Positions 17,261 through 28,344 are shown, numbered from the stretch's first letter. The stretch is 64,000 bases of DNA from Massilia agri (GCF_024753255.1 NZ_JANUHA010000003.1:310001-374000); one strand, 5' to 3'. Made by a program: numbers and translations. Notes: generated from the letters alone by a model not told the origin.

Positions 17261-17933
17261 GCACCTGGTCCCCGTCAAGGTAACCGCTCAGGACGCGGTC
17301 CAGCTTGGGCGCGATCTCTTCGAACGAGCTGACCGTGATGCCGAGGTCGCGCAGCAGGCCGTCGTGCACGCCGTAGACCCAGCTGTGGATGGTGAGCGGC
17401 TGGCCGCGTTCCCAGGCGTCGCGCACGATGGTGGTCTGGGCCACGTTGATGACCTGCTCGGCCACGTTCAGTTCGACCAGGCGGTTGACGGCGGCCCGGC
17501 CAGCCACGTTGCCGAGGTATTTGCCGTGCTTGTCGCGCACGTCGCGCACGTGGCCGAGCCAGTTGTCGGCCAGGCCCACGCGCGCGCCGGTCAGCGCCGC
17601 GCCCACGCCCGAGCAGCCGTAGTGGCCGCACAGGATGATGTGCTTGACCTTCAGGACGTCGATCGCGAACTGCAGCACGGAGAGGGCGTTCAGGTCGGAG
17701 TGAGCGATCACGTTGGCGATGTTGCGGTGCACGAACAGTTCGCCCGGCGCCATGCCCAGCAGTTCATTGGCCGGCACGCGGCTGTCCGAGCAGCCGATCC
17801 ACAGGTATTCCGGGGCCTGCTGTTCCGACAGCGCCTTGAAGAAGTTCGGGTCTTCGGCCACCATCGAGGCGGCCCATTTGCGGTTGCGTGCGAAGAGGTC
17901 TTCGGCGGTCACGCCCGTTGTCTTGTTGTCCAA
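17238..17933 (-). CDS. can: beta-class carbonic anhydrase
   Basis: A 231-residue beta-carbonic anhydrase interconverting CO2 and bicarbonate in the cytoplasm. Zinc ligands are seen in the C-S-D-S-R motif near residues 48-52 (Cys and the Asp-Arg dyad) and in H-Y-G-C-S-G near 104-109 (His and Cys). Length matches E. coli Can (220). It is followed on the same strand by the overlapping MazG-like gene, an arrangement that suggests cotranscription. The upstream side faces the dnaJ terminator. Confidence 0.95.
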   Translation of the reverse strand: MDNKTTGVTAEDLFARNRKWAASMVAEDPNFFKALSEQQAPEYLWIGCSDSRVPANELLGMAPGELFVHRNIANVIAHSDLNALSVLQFAIDVLKVKHIILCGHYGCSGVGAALTGARVGLADNWLGHVRDVRDKHGKYLGNVAGRAAVNRLVELNVAEQVINVAQTTIVRDAWERGQPLTIHSWVYGVHDGLLRDLGITVSSFEEIAPKLDRVLSGYLDGDQVREERRGQ

Positions 17934-17985
17934 TTTTTCTCCCTGTGTGATGCGTACTGAATAGGCAAAGTATACCAGCCGGACG

Positions 17986-18022
17986 AAAAAAAACCGCCGA
18001 GGGCGTTGGCCGTCAGCGGTTT
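17986..18022 (-). terminator. rho-independent terminator after dnaJ
   Basis: Reading the minus strand, AACCGCTGA pairs with TCGGCGGTT (one G-T pair) around an inner G-C-rich part and runs into eight T residues. It sits just after the dnaJ stop. Confidence 0.88.
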
Positions 18023-18035
18023 CTCGAGCGGCTTC

Positions 18036-19163
18036 TTATTCGAAGAAGTCCTTGACCTTGTCCATCCAGCCCTTGCTCTGCGGGCTGTGCTTGGCGCCGC
18101 CCTCGTTGGTCGAACGGTCGAACTCGCGCAGCAGGTCCTTCTGCTTGTCGGTCAGCTTGACCGGGGTCTCGACGACCACGTGGCAGAACAGGTCGCCGGT
18201 GTAGCCCGAGCGCACGCCCTTGATGCCCTTGCCCTTGAGGCGGAAGGTCTTGCCGGTCTGGGTGCCTTCGGGCACCGTGAACGAGACCTTGCCGGTGAGC
18301 GTGGGCACTTCGATCTCGCCGCCCAGCGCGGCTTTCGCGAAGGAGATCGGCATCTCACAGTGCAGGTCGTCGCCTTCGCGCTGGAACACGGCGTGCGGCT
18401 TGATGTGGATCTCGACGTAGAGGTCGCCCGACGGTCCGCCATTCGTGCCCGGCTCGCCGTTGCCGGTCGAGCGGATGCGCATGCCGTTGTCGATGCCGGC
18501 CGGGATCTTCACTTCCAGCGTCTTGTTGCGCTTGATGCGTCCGGCGCCGCCGCAGGCCGCGCACGGTTCCGGGATGATCTTGCCGCTGCCGTGGCACTTC
18601 GGGCAGGTCTGCTGGATGCTGAAGAAGCCCTGCTGCATGCGCACCTGGCCGTGGCCGGCGCAGGTGGTGCAGGTGACCGGCTGGGTGCCCGGCTTGGCGC
18701 CGCTGCCGTGGCAGGTGTCGCACTTGTCCCAGCTCGGCACGCGGATGGTGGTCTCGTAGCCGTGGGCCGCCTGTTCCAGCGTGATCTCGAGGTTGTAGCG
18801 CAGGTCGGCGCCGCGGTAGACCTGGGGTCCGCCGCCGCCGCGGCCACGGCCGCCGCCGAAGATGTCGCCGAAGATGTCGCCGAAGGCGTCGCCGAAACCG
18901 CCTGCGCCGAAGCCGCCTCCGCCGCCGCCCATGTTCGGATCGACGCCGGCATGACCGTAGCGGTCATAGGCCTCGCGTTTCTCCGGATTGGTCAGCATCT
19001 CGTAGGCTTCCTTGACCTCCTTGAACTTCTCCTCCGCTTCCTTGTTGTCCGGGTTGCGGTCGGGGTGGTACTTCATCGCGAGCTTGCGATAGGCCTTCTT
19101 GATGTCGTCTTCCGACGCGTTCTTGGCGACCCCGAGGATCTCGTAAAAATCACGCTTTGCCAT
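18036..19163 (-). CDS. dnaJ: chaperone protein DnaJ
   Basis: A 375-residue type I DnaJ, the co-chaperone that stimulates DnaK ATPase and delivers clients. Order of domains: J domain with H-P-D near 33, a Gly/Phe-rich linker (about 75-110), a zinc domain with four C-x-x-C-x-G-x-G motifs ([32 protein letters not shown]), then the C-terminal client-binding domains. The start M-A-K-R-D-F-Y-E at 19163 is the family start; an ATG three codons upstream is less likely. A terminator lies between dnaK and this gene, so dnaJ may depend on readthrough or its own promoter, which I could not identify. Confidence 0.97.
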   Translation of the reverse strand: MAKRDFYEILGVAKNASEDDIKKAYRKLAMKYHPDRNPDNKEAEEKFKEVKEAYEMLTNPEKREAYDRYGHAGVDPNMGGGGGGFGAGGFGDAFGDIFGDIFGGGRGRGGGGPQVYRGADLRYNLEITLEQAAHGYETTIRVPSWDKCDTCHGSGAKPGTQPVTCTTCAGHGQVRMQQGFFSIQQTCPKCHGSGKIIPEPCAACGGAGRIKRNKTLEVKIPAGIDNGMRIRSTGNGEPGTNGGPSGDLYVEIHIKPHAVFQREGDDLHCEMPISFAKAALGGEIEVPTLTGKVSFTVPEGTQTGKTFRLKGKGIKGVRSGYTGDLFCHVVVETPVKLTDKQKDLLREFDRSTNEGGAKHSPQSKGWMDKVKDFFE

Positions 19164-19221
19164 TGGCGGCACCTTGCTTGTCTAGAAACGGTAATACGGC
19201 TTGTACTAATATGAATGCGGC

Positions 19222-19265
19222 AAAAAAACCGAGCCGGGGAACCAATCGGTCGCAGCGGCTCGGTG
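19222..19265 (-). terminator. terminator between dnaK and dnaJ
   Basis: On the minus strand CCGAGCCG pairs with CGGCTCGG across a loop of about 18 bases and is followed by seven T residues. It would end or attenuate the dnaK transcript before dnaJ. Confidence 0.78.
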
Positions 19266-19310
19266 GTTCCGTGCTGCGGGGAGGGAGCCGAGCTCCCTGC
19301 CCGCCGGAGA

Positions 19311-21251
<1,941 letters not shown>

Positions 21252-21294
21252 GATTTGTTTTCCTTTTAAATGCTGTAGTTTCGGATGGATTCGA

Positions 21295-21327
21295 ATATTG
21301 GGAAAAACTGCGTGCTTTCAAGGGGAG
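21295..21327 (-). promoter_or_regulatory. sigma-32 heat-shock promoter of dnaK
   Basis: On the minus strand CTCCCCTTGAAA is followed after 13 bases by CCCAATAT, close to the sigma-32 consensus CTTGAAA-N13-17-CCCCATNT. Transcription would start about 37 bases before the dnaK ATG. Confidence 0.8.
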
Positions 21328-21381
21328 CGGCGGCGATACTCAGCCGGCGCAACAATTCGCCCGTTCAGCGCGCCGTCAGAC

Positions 21382-21981
21382 TTATTTCGGCGCAGCTGCC
21401 GTCACGATGGCCGGACGCAACAGGCGGTCGGCGATCATGTAGCCCTTCTGCAGCACGGCGACCACGGTATTGGCCTCCTGCTCGGACGGCACCACGGCCA
21501 CGGCCTGGTGCTTGTTCGGGTCCAGCTTCTCGCCTGGCTGCGGCATCACTTCGACCAGGCGGTTCTTCTCGAACGCGGCGGTGAGCTGCTTGAGCGTCAT
21601 TTCGACGCCTTCGCGGATCGCCTCCACGGTCTGGGTTTCGACTTTCAGTGCCATTTCCAGGCTGTCGCGCACCGGCACCATGGCCTCGGCGAAGCTTTCG
21701 ATGGCAAATTTATGGGCCTTGCTCACGTCTTCCTGGGCGCGGCGGCGGATGTTTTCCGCGTCGGCCTTGGCGCGCATGAAAGCATCGTGGGTTTCGGCCA
21801 GCTTGGCTTCGGTGGCGCTCAGTTGGGCTTCCAGGTCCGATTGGGCCGACTGGGCCGACTCGGCGGCCGGGGGCACGCCGGCCTGGCCGGCGCTTGCCTG
21901 TGCGGCTTCATTGGCGGCAGAAGTGGCGGCATCGGCCTGGGCCTGCTGCTGGGACACCTCTTGGTTTTCTTGGTCTTGCAT
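21382..21981 (-). CDS. grpE: nucleotide exchange factor GrpE
   Basis: A 199-residue GrpE, which releases ADP from DnaK. An N-terminal Gln/Ala-rich disordered part (about 1-60) leads to the long paired helix ([11 protein letters not shown]) and the C-terminal beta domain with V-V-A-V-L-Q-K-G-Y and R-L-L-R-P-A. The ATG at 21981 has GGAG before it; the longer in-frame start at 22116 lies upstream of the sigma-32 promoter and is not credible. First gene of the grpE-dnaK-dnaJ run; 130 bases separate it from dnaK. Confidence 0.96.
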   Translation of the reverse strand: MQDQENQEVSQQQAQADAATSAANEAAQASAGQAGVPPAAESAQSAQSDLEAQLSATEAKLAETHDAFMRAKADAENIRRRAQEDVSKAHKFAIESFAEAMVPVRDSLEMALKVETQTVEAIREGVEMTLKQLTAAFEKNRLVEVMPQPGEKLDPNKHQAVAVVPSEQEANTVVAVLQKGYMIADRLLRPAIVTAAAPK

Positions 21982-22049
21982 CGAAAAAACTCCTAGAATC
22001 AAGGACTTGGCTGAATTGACAACGTGTCCTGCCTGACACACAGCCCACC

Positions 22050-22080
22050 AGATGGGGCGATCTCCTACATTTTCAAGGGG
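22050..22080 (-). promoter_or_regulatory. sigma-32 heat-shock promoter of grpE
   Basis: On the minus strand CCCCTTGAAA (22080-22071) and CCCCATCT (22057-22050) are separated by 13 bases, a near-perfect sigma-32 promoter, about 70 bases before the grpE ATG. No CIRCE inverted repeat was seen next to it. Confidence 0.88.
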
Positions 22081-22207
22081 TATTGCAGAGATACCAGCTG
22101 AAAAAGTGGAAATCATTTGTTACAAGATTTACGGTTTACCGCAATCATTTCCCGAGGAAAAGTCTTAACCTTCCTGTCAAGCTTGCAAAAGCATCGGGGA
22201 AACCATC

Positions 22208-22309
22208 ATGAGACTTCAACTGATCAGTGGCGCCGTCGTGCTGTACACCCTCGCGGTGCTCGCGTGGCTGTGCTACGTCGGGATCAGTGCGTCGCCCTGG
22301 CATTCATAA
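22208..22309 (+). CDS. 33-residue single-helix membrane protein candidate
   Basis: A short open frame beginning ATG-AGA-CTT and ending TAA encodes 33 residues: a short polar start, one hydrophobic segment (about 8-27, with A-V-V-L-Y-T-L-A-V-L-A-W-L) and a short W-H-S tail. GGGGA lies about 7 bases upstream. It is divergent from grpE, 128 bases from the grpE promoter, and is not nested in another gene. The combination of ribosome site, clean transmembrane segment and free position supports a real small protein, but no family is recognised. Confidence 0.5.
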   Translation: MRLQLISGAVVLYTLAVLAWLCYVGISASPWHS

Positions 22310-22328
22310 ACTTGGCGGTATTGGTTTT

Positions 22329-22363
22329 GTAGGGTGGACGGGTTTCCCGTCCGCGCGTTCAAC
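22329..22363 (+). repeat. REP-like palindrome, copy 1
   Basis: About 35 bases starting GTAGGGTGG and ending CGCGTTCAAC, with an internal stem (GGACGGG against CCCGTCC). It faces copy 2, 37 bases away. Five copies are found in the window, all between genes. Confidence 0.75.
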
Positions 22364-22400
22364 TTCCGGAAGAGCAGACATATCGTCCATTCATGAGCTG

Positions 22401-22435
22401 GTTGAACGCGCGGTCGGCGAAGCCGACCACCCTAC
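22401..22435 (-). repeat. REP-like palindrome, copy 2 (inverted relative to copy 1)
   Basis: Begins GTTGAACGCG, has the stem GGTCGGC against GCCGACC, ends CCACCCTAC. With copy 1 it forms an inverted pair like a two-REP cluster, lying between the small membrane ORF and the 3' end of hemH. Confidence 0.78.
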
Positions 22436-22467
22436 GGAACAGCGTTACTCCGCTATCACACAACCGT

Positions 22468-23598
22468 TTATTTTAACAGGTCGGCAACACTGGCCGGCGC
22501 GCCCAGCTGGGCCGCGTACTGTGCGCCCACCTGCGCGTCGCGCTTCTGGGCCGCGCGCTGGGCCGGGGTGAGGATGGTCGGCCAGCCGATCAGGTGCTGT
22601 TCGGCGATCTCGGCCAGGCCCGTGATCCAGGCCGGCGAATCGTTCAGGCAAGGGATGTAGTGGAATTCCTTGCCACCGGCGGCCTCGAAGTCGTGCCGCA
22701 CTTCCATATTGATCTCTTCCAGGGTTTCCAGGCAGTCGCTGGTGAAGCCGGGACAGATCACGTCGATGCGCTCGAGGCCCTGGCGGGCCAGTTCCTGCAC
22801 CGTGGGGGCGGTGTAGGGCTGCAACCATTCCGCCTTGCCGAAGCGAGACTGGAAGGTGACGATGTACTCGTCCGCGCCCATGCCCAGGGCCACGGCCAGC
22901 AGGCGCGCGGTCTTGTGGCATTCGCAGAAATAGGGGTCGCCCAGCAGCAGGGTTCGCTTCGGGATGCCATGGAAGCTCATCACCAGCTTCTGGCCGCGGC
23001 CATGGGTTTCCCAATACGACTCGACGCGCTCGCGCAGCGCCTCGATATAGCCCTCGTGGTCGTGGTAGTGCTTCACCAGGCGCAGTTCGGGCACGTTGCG
23101 GATCTTGCCGAAGTAGGCGTAGACGGCATCCCAGACCGAGGCCGTGGTGGTGCCGGAATACTGGGGATAGGCGGGCAGCACGACGATGCGCTCGACGTGC
23201 TCGGCTTTCAGCTGGTCGAGCACCTCGGGCAGCGAAGGCGAGCCATAGCGCATCGCCATCACCACCTTCACGTTTTCATGCTCGCGTTCCGCCAGCTGCT
23301 TCGCCAAAAGCGCAGCCTGCCTTGCGGTATGGACTTTGAGCGGCGAGCCTTCGCGGGTCCAGATGGTACGGTACTTGGCCGCCGACTGGCCCGAGCGGAA
23401 AGGCAGGATGAAGAAGTTCAGGATGAACCACCATACCTTCGAGGGGATTTCCACCACGCGCGGATCGGAAAGGAACTGCTTCAGGTAACGGCGCACGGCC
23501 TTGCGGCTGGGCTCGTCCGGAGTGCCGAGGTTGACCAGCACGATGGCGTTTCCGGGCACGGTACCGTGGGTGAAAGGCGGTTCTTTTCTGAATGGCAT
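22468..23598 (-). CDS. hemH: ferrochelatase
   Basis: A 376-residue ferrochelatase, which inserts Fe2+ into protoporphyrin IX as the final heme step. Seen are V-L-V-N-L-G-T-P-D-E-P near 20, the R-Y-G-S-P-S block, the active-site His in S-F-H-G-I-P-K-R near 210, and P-G-F-T-S-D-C-L-E-T-L-E-E near 285. The ATG at 23598 gives the normal family start; an upstream frame to 23658 looks non-coding and no strong ribosome site is visible. Its place between recN and grpE is common in Burkholderiales. Confidence 0.96.
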   Translation of the reverse strand: MPFRKEPPFTHGTVPGNAIVLVNLGTPDEPSRKAVRRYLKQFLSDPRVVEIPSKVWWFILNFFILPFRSGQSAAKYRTIWTREGSPLKVHTARQAALLAKQLAEREHENVKVVMAMRYGSPSLPEVLDQLKAEHVERIVVLPAYPQYSGTTTASVWDAVYAYFGKIRNVPELRLVKHYHDHEGYIEALRERVESYWETHGRGQKLVMSFHGIPKRTLLLGDPYFCECHKTARLLAVALGMGADEYIVTFQSRFGKAEWLQPYTAPTVQELARQGLERIDVICPGFTSDCLETLEEINMEVRHDFEAAGGKEFHYIPCLNDSPAWITGLAEIAEQHLIGWPTILTPAQRAAQKRDAQVGAQYAAQLGAPASVADLLK

Positions 23599-23685
23599 GA
23601 GCAAGGAAGGTGGAGAGGAAGCCGCTATTATAAATTGGCCTCCCCTCCCACCGCGCATGTGGAAGGCTTACAACAGCGGGTCAGT

Positions 23686-24114
23686 TCAAGTCGTCACGCG
23701 CAGACGGACGTCGATGTTGTTGCGCGTGGCGTTCGAATACGGGCAGACGATGTGGGCCTTGTCGACCAGTTGCTGCAGCTGCTGCTGGTCCATGCCCGGG
23801 CCGTTGACGGTGAGGTCGACCTCGATGCCGAAGCCGGTCGGGATCTGGCCGATGCCGACGTCGCCGGTGACGGTGAGATCTTGCGGCAGCGCCACCTTGG
23901 CCTGGCCCGCGACGAATTTCAGCGCGCCCAGGAAGCAGGCCGAATAGCCGGCTGCGAACAGCTGCTCGGGATTGGTGCCGGGACCGCCGCCGCCGCCGAG
24001 TTCCTTCGGGGTGCTCAGTTGCAGGTTCAGGACGCCATCGGAACTCTTCGAGCTGCCTTCACGGCCGCCTTGCGAGGTGGCCTGGGCGCGGTACAGCACT
24101 TTGTCGATGCTCAT
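23686..24114 (-). CDS. ohr: organic hydroperoxide resistance protein Ohr
   Basis: A 142-residue Ohr-type member of the OsmC/Ohr fold, a thiol peroxidase for organic hydroperoxides. The peroxidatic Cys is in S-A-C-F-L near 60 and the resolving Cys in V-C-P-Y-S-N-A-T-R near 125, which marks Ohr as opposed to OsmC. AGGAGGAA lies seven bases before the ATG. It sits between recN and hemH; no ohrR repressor gene is adjacent. A separate OsmC gene lies 4 kb away, so the cell has both branches. Confidence 0.94.
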   Translation of the reverse strand: MSIDKVLYRAQATSQGGREGSSKSSDGVLNLQLSTPKELGGGGGPGTNPEQLFAAGYSACFLGALKFVAGQAKVALPQDLTVTGDVGIGQIPTGFGIEVDLTVNGPGMDQQQLQQLVDKAHIVCPYSNATRNNIDVRLRVTT

Positions 24115-24213
24115 TTGGACTTCCTCCTGTGTTGTTGTGGACGGCTCCGCGGATGCGGAACGTTGGCTACTTTGCCACAGAACGGTGAAAGGAGGATGAC
24201 GGTTGGGTGGCGA

Positions 24214-25878
24214 TCACGACGCCAGCAACTCCCGCGCGTGCTTGCGCGTCGTCTCGGTGATCTCGATCCCGCCCAGCATGCGCGCCACTTCTTCCACCCG
24301 CGCGCGGCTGTCGAGCACGTCGATGCGCGAGACGGTGCGGCCTTCGCCCGTCGTGCCCTTGGCCACCTGGAAGTGCTGGTTGGCCTGGCTGGCCACCTGC
24401 GGCAGGTGGGTCACGCACAGCACCTGGCGCTGCTGGCCCAGGCGCTTGAGCAGGCGGCCGACCACTTCGGCCACGCCGCCGCCGATGCCGGTGTCGACTT
24501 CGTCGAAGATCAGGGTCGGCGTCGTGGTGGCATGGGCGGTGATCACGGCGATCGCCAGCGAGATGCGCGCCAGTTCGCCGCCCGATGCGACCTTGGCCAG
24601 CGGACGCGGCGCCACGCCCGTATGGCCGGCCACCAGGAATTCCACCTGCTCCAGGCCATGCGCGCCCGGCTCGCCTTCACCCAGCGCCACGGCGAAGCTG
24701 CCGCCGCTCATGCTCAGTTCCTGCATCGCGGCCGTCACCTGGCGGCCCAGCTCGACGGCCGCGGCGGCGCGGCGCTTGGACAGGCGGCGCGCCACGTCCA
24801 TGTAGGCGGCCCTGGCCTTCTCTTCCTGCTTGCGCAGGCCTTCCAGGTCGCTGGCGTCGGCCAGCTGCTGCAGCCTGGCTTTCAGGGACGCGTGCTCTTC
24901 GTGCAGCTCTTCCGGCGTGGTGCGGAACTTGCGCGCGGCGCTGTGCAGCGCCTCCATGCGGGCGTCGACTTCGCGCAGGCGGTCCGGATCGAGCTCGACC
25001 TTGTCGATGTAGTTGTTGAGCGCGTACACCGCTTCCTGCAGCTGGATGCGGGCCGGCTCCATGCAATCGAGCACGGCCTGCAGCTGGGCATCGACGTCCA
25101 CCAGCTTGCCGAGCTTGGAGTTCAGCGAGGACAGCTGGGACAGGATCGGGCTGTCCGATTCCGAGATCGCCTGCAGCGCTTCCTGGGCGCCGTCGAGCAG
25201 GCTGGCCGCGTGCGACAGGCGGCTGTGTTCGTTGCTGATCTCGGCCCACTCGCCGGCCTTCGGCGCGAGCTTGTCCAGTTCGCCGACCTGCCATTCGAGG
25301 CGCTCGCGCTCGAGCAGCACATTGCGCGCGTCGGTCTCGAATTCCTCGCGCTGGCGCACCAGGGCGCGCCAGGCCTTGTAGGCGGCCTGGGTCTGCAGCA
25401 CGTCGGTGGTGGCTTCGGGATCGCGCACCGCGATCTGGTTGTCGAGCAGCGCGCGCTGGGCTTCGGTCTTGAGCAGCGACTGGTGCGCATGCTGGCCGTG
25501 GATGTCGACCAGCATCTCGCCCAGGTCGCGCAGCTGGGTGGCGGTGGCGCTGACGCCGTTGATCCAGGCCTTCGAGCGGCCGGCGTTGTCGATCACGCGG
25601 CGCACCAGGGCGGTGCCCTCTTCCGTCGTGATTTCGTTGGCCGCGAGCCAGGCGCGCGCCGTGGTCCCGAGCGTGAACTCGGCGGTGATGTCGGCCTTGG
25701 CCGCGCCTTCGCGCACCATGCTCGCGTCGCCGCGCCCGCCGAGCGCCAGTTGCAGCGCGTCGATCAGGATCGACTTGCCGGCGCCGGTCTCGCCGGTGAA
25801 CACCGTGAAGCCGTTCGAGAACTCGAGTTCGATCGTGTCGACGATGACGAAGTCACGGATGGTAAGTGTGCGCAGCAT
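24214..25878 (-). CDS. recN: DNA repair protein RecN
   Basis: A 554-residue SMC-like ATPase acting in double-strand break repair. Walker A is G-E-T-G-A-G-K-S near 30-37; long coiled coils fill about 150-360; the signature L-A-K-V-A-S-G-G-E-L-A-R is near 430 and Walker B L-I-F-D-E-V-D-T-G-I-G-G near 460. Start 25878 is the usual M-L-R-T-L-T-I start. It follows nadK by 37 bases and shares a promoter that carries a LexA box, matching the SOS regulation known for recN. Confidence 0.96.
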   Translation of the reverse strand: MLRTLTIRDFVIVDTIELEFSNGFTVFTGETGAGKSILIDALQLALGGRGDASMVREGAAKADITAEFTLGTTARAWLAANEITTEEGTALVRRVIDNAGRSKAWINGVSATATQLRDLGEMLVDIHGQHAHQSLLKTEAQRALLDNQIAVRDPEATTDVLQTQAAYKAWRALVRQREEFETDARNVLLERERLEWQVGELDKLAPKAGEWAEISNEHSRLSHAASLLDGAQEALQAISESDSPILSQLSSLNSKLGKLVDVDAQLQAVLDCMEPARIQLQEAVYALNNYIDKVELDPDRLREVDARMEALHSAARKFRTTPEELHEEHASLKARLQQLADASDLEGLRKQEEKARAAYMDVARRLSKRRAAAAVELGRQVTAAMQELSMSGGSFAVALGEGEPGAHGLEQVEFLVAGHTGVAPRPLAKVASGGELARISLAIAVITAHATTTPTLIFDEVDTGIGGGVAEVVGRLLKRLGQQRQVLCVTHLPQVASQANQHFQVAKGTTGEGRTVSRIDVLDSRARVEEVARMLGGIEITETTRKHARELLAS

Positions 25879-25915
25879 GAAAAATCGGGTCTCCTGTCGT
25901 GGCTCGATGCTCGGT

Positions 25916-26830
25916 TTAGATGAGCTTGCCTTCGTTGGTCGGGTATTCGTTCCAGTGCAGCTTTTCACGCAGCGTATGGTAATAGCTCCAGCCGCGCGGA
26001 TGCAGGAAGGTGATCGTATGCGGCGAGCGCGAGATGACGATGCGGTCGCCCAGCTGCAGGCTCGTAAACGTCTGCATGTCGAAGTTGACGCTGATGTCGC
26101 GTCCCGCGACCAGCTCGACCACGATCTCGCTCGATTCCGGCACCACGATCGGACGGTTCGACAGCGCGTGCGGCGCGATCGGCACCAGGGTCACGCCCTG
26201 CAGGCGCGGATGCAGCAGCGGACCGCCGGCCGACAGCGCATAGGCCGTGGAGCCGGTCGGCGTCGAGACGATCAGGCCGTCCGAACGCTGGTTGTACATG
26301 AATTCGCCGTCCACCGTGACGCTCAGCTCGACCATGCCGGCGCCGGTGCCGCGCGCCACCACCACGTCGTTGAAGGCGACGCTGCAATAGATCTCGGCGC
26401 CGTCGCGCACCACCCGCGCTTCGAGCAGGGTGCGCTCCTCGGCCTGCACGTGGCGGCCCTTGAGGATCTCGTCCAGGGCCGGGACCATGCGGTCGATCGG
26501 GATGTCGGTGATGAAGCCCAGGCGGCCGGAGTTGATGCCGATCAGCGGGATGTCGTACCTGGCGAGCTGGCGCGCGATGCCCAGCATGGTGCCGTCGCCG
26601 CCCATGACCACCGCGTAGTCGGCGCGTTCGCCGATCCCGGCCACGCTCATGGCCTCGGCGCCGCCGATCCCCAGGCTGCCCAGGTAGGCGGCGGTGTCGG
26701 CCTCGAACACCACGCGGTAGCCCGATTCGCCCAGGTAGTCGACCAGCCGCTTCACGGGCTCGTCGATGCCGGGGGTGTTCTGCCGCACCACGAGCGCGAT
26801 GATTTGTTGCGTTTCAGGCGTCACAGGCAT
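25916..26830 (-). CDS. nadK: NAD kinase
   Basis: A 304-residue ATP-NAD kinase making NADP+. The G-G-D-G-T motif is near 77-81, with the N-D-V-V-V substrate region near 155 and S-T-P-T-G-S-T-A-Y near 190. First gene of nadK-recN, 88 bases after a LexA box. Because the box sits on the promoter, nadK is probably SOS-inducible together with recN. Confidence 0.95.
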   Translation of the reverse strand: MPVTPETQQIIALVVRQNTPGIDEPVKRLVDYLGESGYRVVFEADTAAYLGSLGIGGAEAMSVAGIGERADYAVVMGGDGTMLGIARQLARYDIPLIGINSGRLGFITDIPIDRMVPALDEILKGRHVQAEERTLLEARVVRDGAEIYCSVAFNDVVVARGTGAGMVELSVTVDGEFMYNQRSDGLIVSTPTGSTAYALSAGGPLLHPRLQGVTLVPIAPHALSNRPIVVPESSEIVVELVAGRDISVNFDMQTFTSLQLGDRIVISRSPHTITFLHPRGWSYYHTLREKLHWNEYPTNEGKLI

Positions 26831-26917
26831 GGTATCGGATGGTTGGTAGGGAGCAGCGAGATTAACCGATTATCCCTGCGTCTGCCATATCGGCCCCGGC
26901 GGGCGCTCGGTAAATGA

Positions 26918-26960
26918 CTGTACAAATAAACAGTATAAGGGAGCGCCGCGCCACGGGCAA
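26918..26960 (-). promoter_or_regulatory. SOS promoter with LexA box upstream of nadK-recN
   Basis: On the minus strand TTGCCC (26960-26955), 17 bases, then TATACT (26937-26932) form a good sigma-70 promoter. The LexA box CTGT-N8-ACAG occupies 26918-26933 and overlaps the -10 element by two bases. LexA bound there would block RNA polymerase. Confidence 0.85.
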
Positions 26961-26970
26961 GATTCGCTGT

Positions 26971-27864
26971 TCAGAGGAGCAGGCCGCTCAGCACCGCCGT
27001 GACGACGAAGGACACCAGCGTGACCAGGTGCAGGAACATCAGCACGATCCAGCGCAGCGCCGTCATGGTTCGCCCGCCGCCATACACCCGGCGCATCGCG
27101 GTCGGCAGGTAGAACACCAGCCAGGCCAGCAGGACGAGGCGCACGAAGTTCCAGCCGTCCGCCACGATGAACAGGCTCAGCATCAGGAAGGCGAAGGCAT
27201 TGCTGTGCAGGGCGAACAGGAAGTGCTCGCCATAGCGCCTGCCCTTGCCCAGGTAAAGCAGCTTCAGGTAGAGGGCGAAGACCGGCATCATCAGGAAGAT
27301 CGCATACGGGGTGTAGCTGTAGAAGACCCGCTTGGCCGCCTCCTTGCGCTGGGCTTCCGGGAGGTTGAGGTAGCGTTCCACCCGCGCAGCCACCGCCTGG
27401 TTCCGCTTCCCGAGCCAGGCAACGGTTTCCTCCTTTACTTTCAGGAACTCTGCTGATTCTCCGGTTTGCGACGGCTGGGCACCGGCCGGGACGCTGATCG
27501 CGGCCGGTGCATCGGTCCGCCCGCCGACATTGATGATCTCGACGCCACTCAGCTTCATGACTGCAAAGAAGATGATGCTGAAACTGAGGTAGAGGCGCAG
27601 CGGCTCGACGTAGCGCACACGCCGGCCTTCGATGTATTCGCGGCTCAGCAGGCCCGGCTTGAACAGCAGCAGCTTGAGCGAGCGCCACAGCTTGCCTTCG
27701 ATCGCGACATAGTGCGCCATGAATTCGTGCAGGAATTCGCGCGCGCTCGGCACGTGCAGGTGGGTGGCCTGGCCGCACTGGTGGCAGAAATTGCCATTGG
27801 TCGTCACGCCGCAGTTCTTGCAAGCGGCGGCGTGCTGGTGTTCGATGAGGGCGTCGGTGGTCAC
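26971..27864 (-). CDS. DUF3667-like membrane protein with N-terminal zinc ribbon
   Basis: A 297-residue protein starting at GTG. Residues 15-30 hold two C-x-x-C pairs (C-K-N-C-G and C-H-Q-C-G) of a zinc ribbon. The segment L-L-L-F-K-P-G-L-L-S-R-E-Y-I-E-G-R-R near 65-85 and the phrase Y-V-E-P-L-R-L-Y-L-S are characteristic of DUF3667 proteins. About five membrane helices follow. Function unknown. In many Burkholderiales hrcA sits beside nadK-recN; here this gene occupies the neighbouring position. Confidence 0.8.
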   Translation of the reverse strand: MTTDALIEHQHAAACKNCGVTTNGNFCHQCGQATHLHVPSAREFLHEFMAHYVAIEGKLWRSLKLLLFKPGLLSREYIEGRRVRYVEPLRLYLSFSIIFFAVMKLSGVEIINVGGRTDAPAAISVPAGAQPSQTGESAEFLKVKEETVAWLGKRNQAVAARVERYLNLPEAQRKEAAKRVFYSYTPYAIFLMMPVFALYLKLLYLGKGRRYGEHFLFALHSNAFAFLMLSLFIVADGWNFVRLVLLAWLVFYLPTAMRRVYGGGRTMTALRWIVLMFLHLVTLVSFVVTAVLSGLLL

Positions 27865-28010
27865 GGTGCGATCCAGGCGTTAGTCCAAGCGCCATGTTAG
27901 CGGTTCAATTGCAAAAAAGCATCACCCTATCCCTGGACGGGGTCCAATTGCGCGACTCCATCCGCTGCGAAAGCTTAGGATTCAGTCAAAGCACATGCAA
28001 GGAGAGCAAC

Positions 28011-28331
28011 ATGGTGACCGAAACCAAAGACCGCTTCGTGAACACGAAGGCACCGATCGAAGAAGGCGACAACGTCAAGCGCCAGCCGCATGAGCGCGAC
28101 GAGAGCCCGGACGCCCAGGACCAGGAACCGCGCGGCGTCATGAAACAGGCCGCGGAAGACATCGCACAGGGCCTGCAGAACACCGACTGCTACGGCACCA
28201 ACGACGAAGGCCTGGACCGCGCCGTCGACCCGGCGCCGGGCGCCACCGGCCAGGCCAATCCGCAGCCCGACCGCCACCGCTCCATGACCCGCCACGATTC
28301 CGTCGACTCGGAACCGGGCAAGAACCGATAA
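28011..28331 (+). CDS. small hydrophilic protein of unknown function
   Basis: A 106-residue protein, strongly charged, rich in Asp, Glu, Gln, Pro and Arg and without hydrophobic segments, so largely disordered. One Cys (T-D-C-Y-G) is present. GGAGA lies five bases before the ATG. osmC begins 13 bases after its stop, so the two are probably one transcript, which suggests a stress-related role. No family is recognised. Confidence 0.7.
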   Translation: MVTETKDRFVNTKAPIEEGDNVKRQPHERDESPDAQDQEPRGVMKQAAEDIAQGLQNTDCYGTNDEGLDRAVDPAPGATGQANPQPDRHRSMTRHDSVDSEPGKNR

Positions 28332-28344
28332 AGGAAACCCGGCA

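Noticed and set aside
17261..17278. TTG start for the MazG-like gene
   Set aside because: It would add six residues with no family match; GTG 17260 is simpler, though not certain.
21252..22207. A CIRCE element for HrcA control of grpE-dnaK
   Set aside because: No TTAGCACTC-N9-GAGTGCTAA-like pair was seen by eye; a pattern search would settle it.
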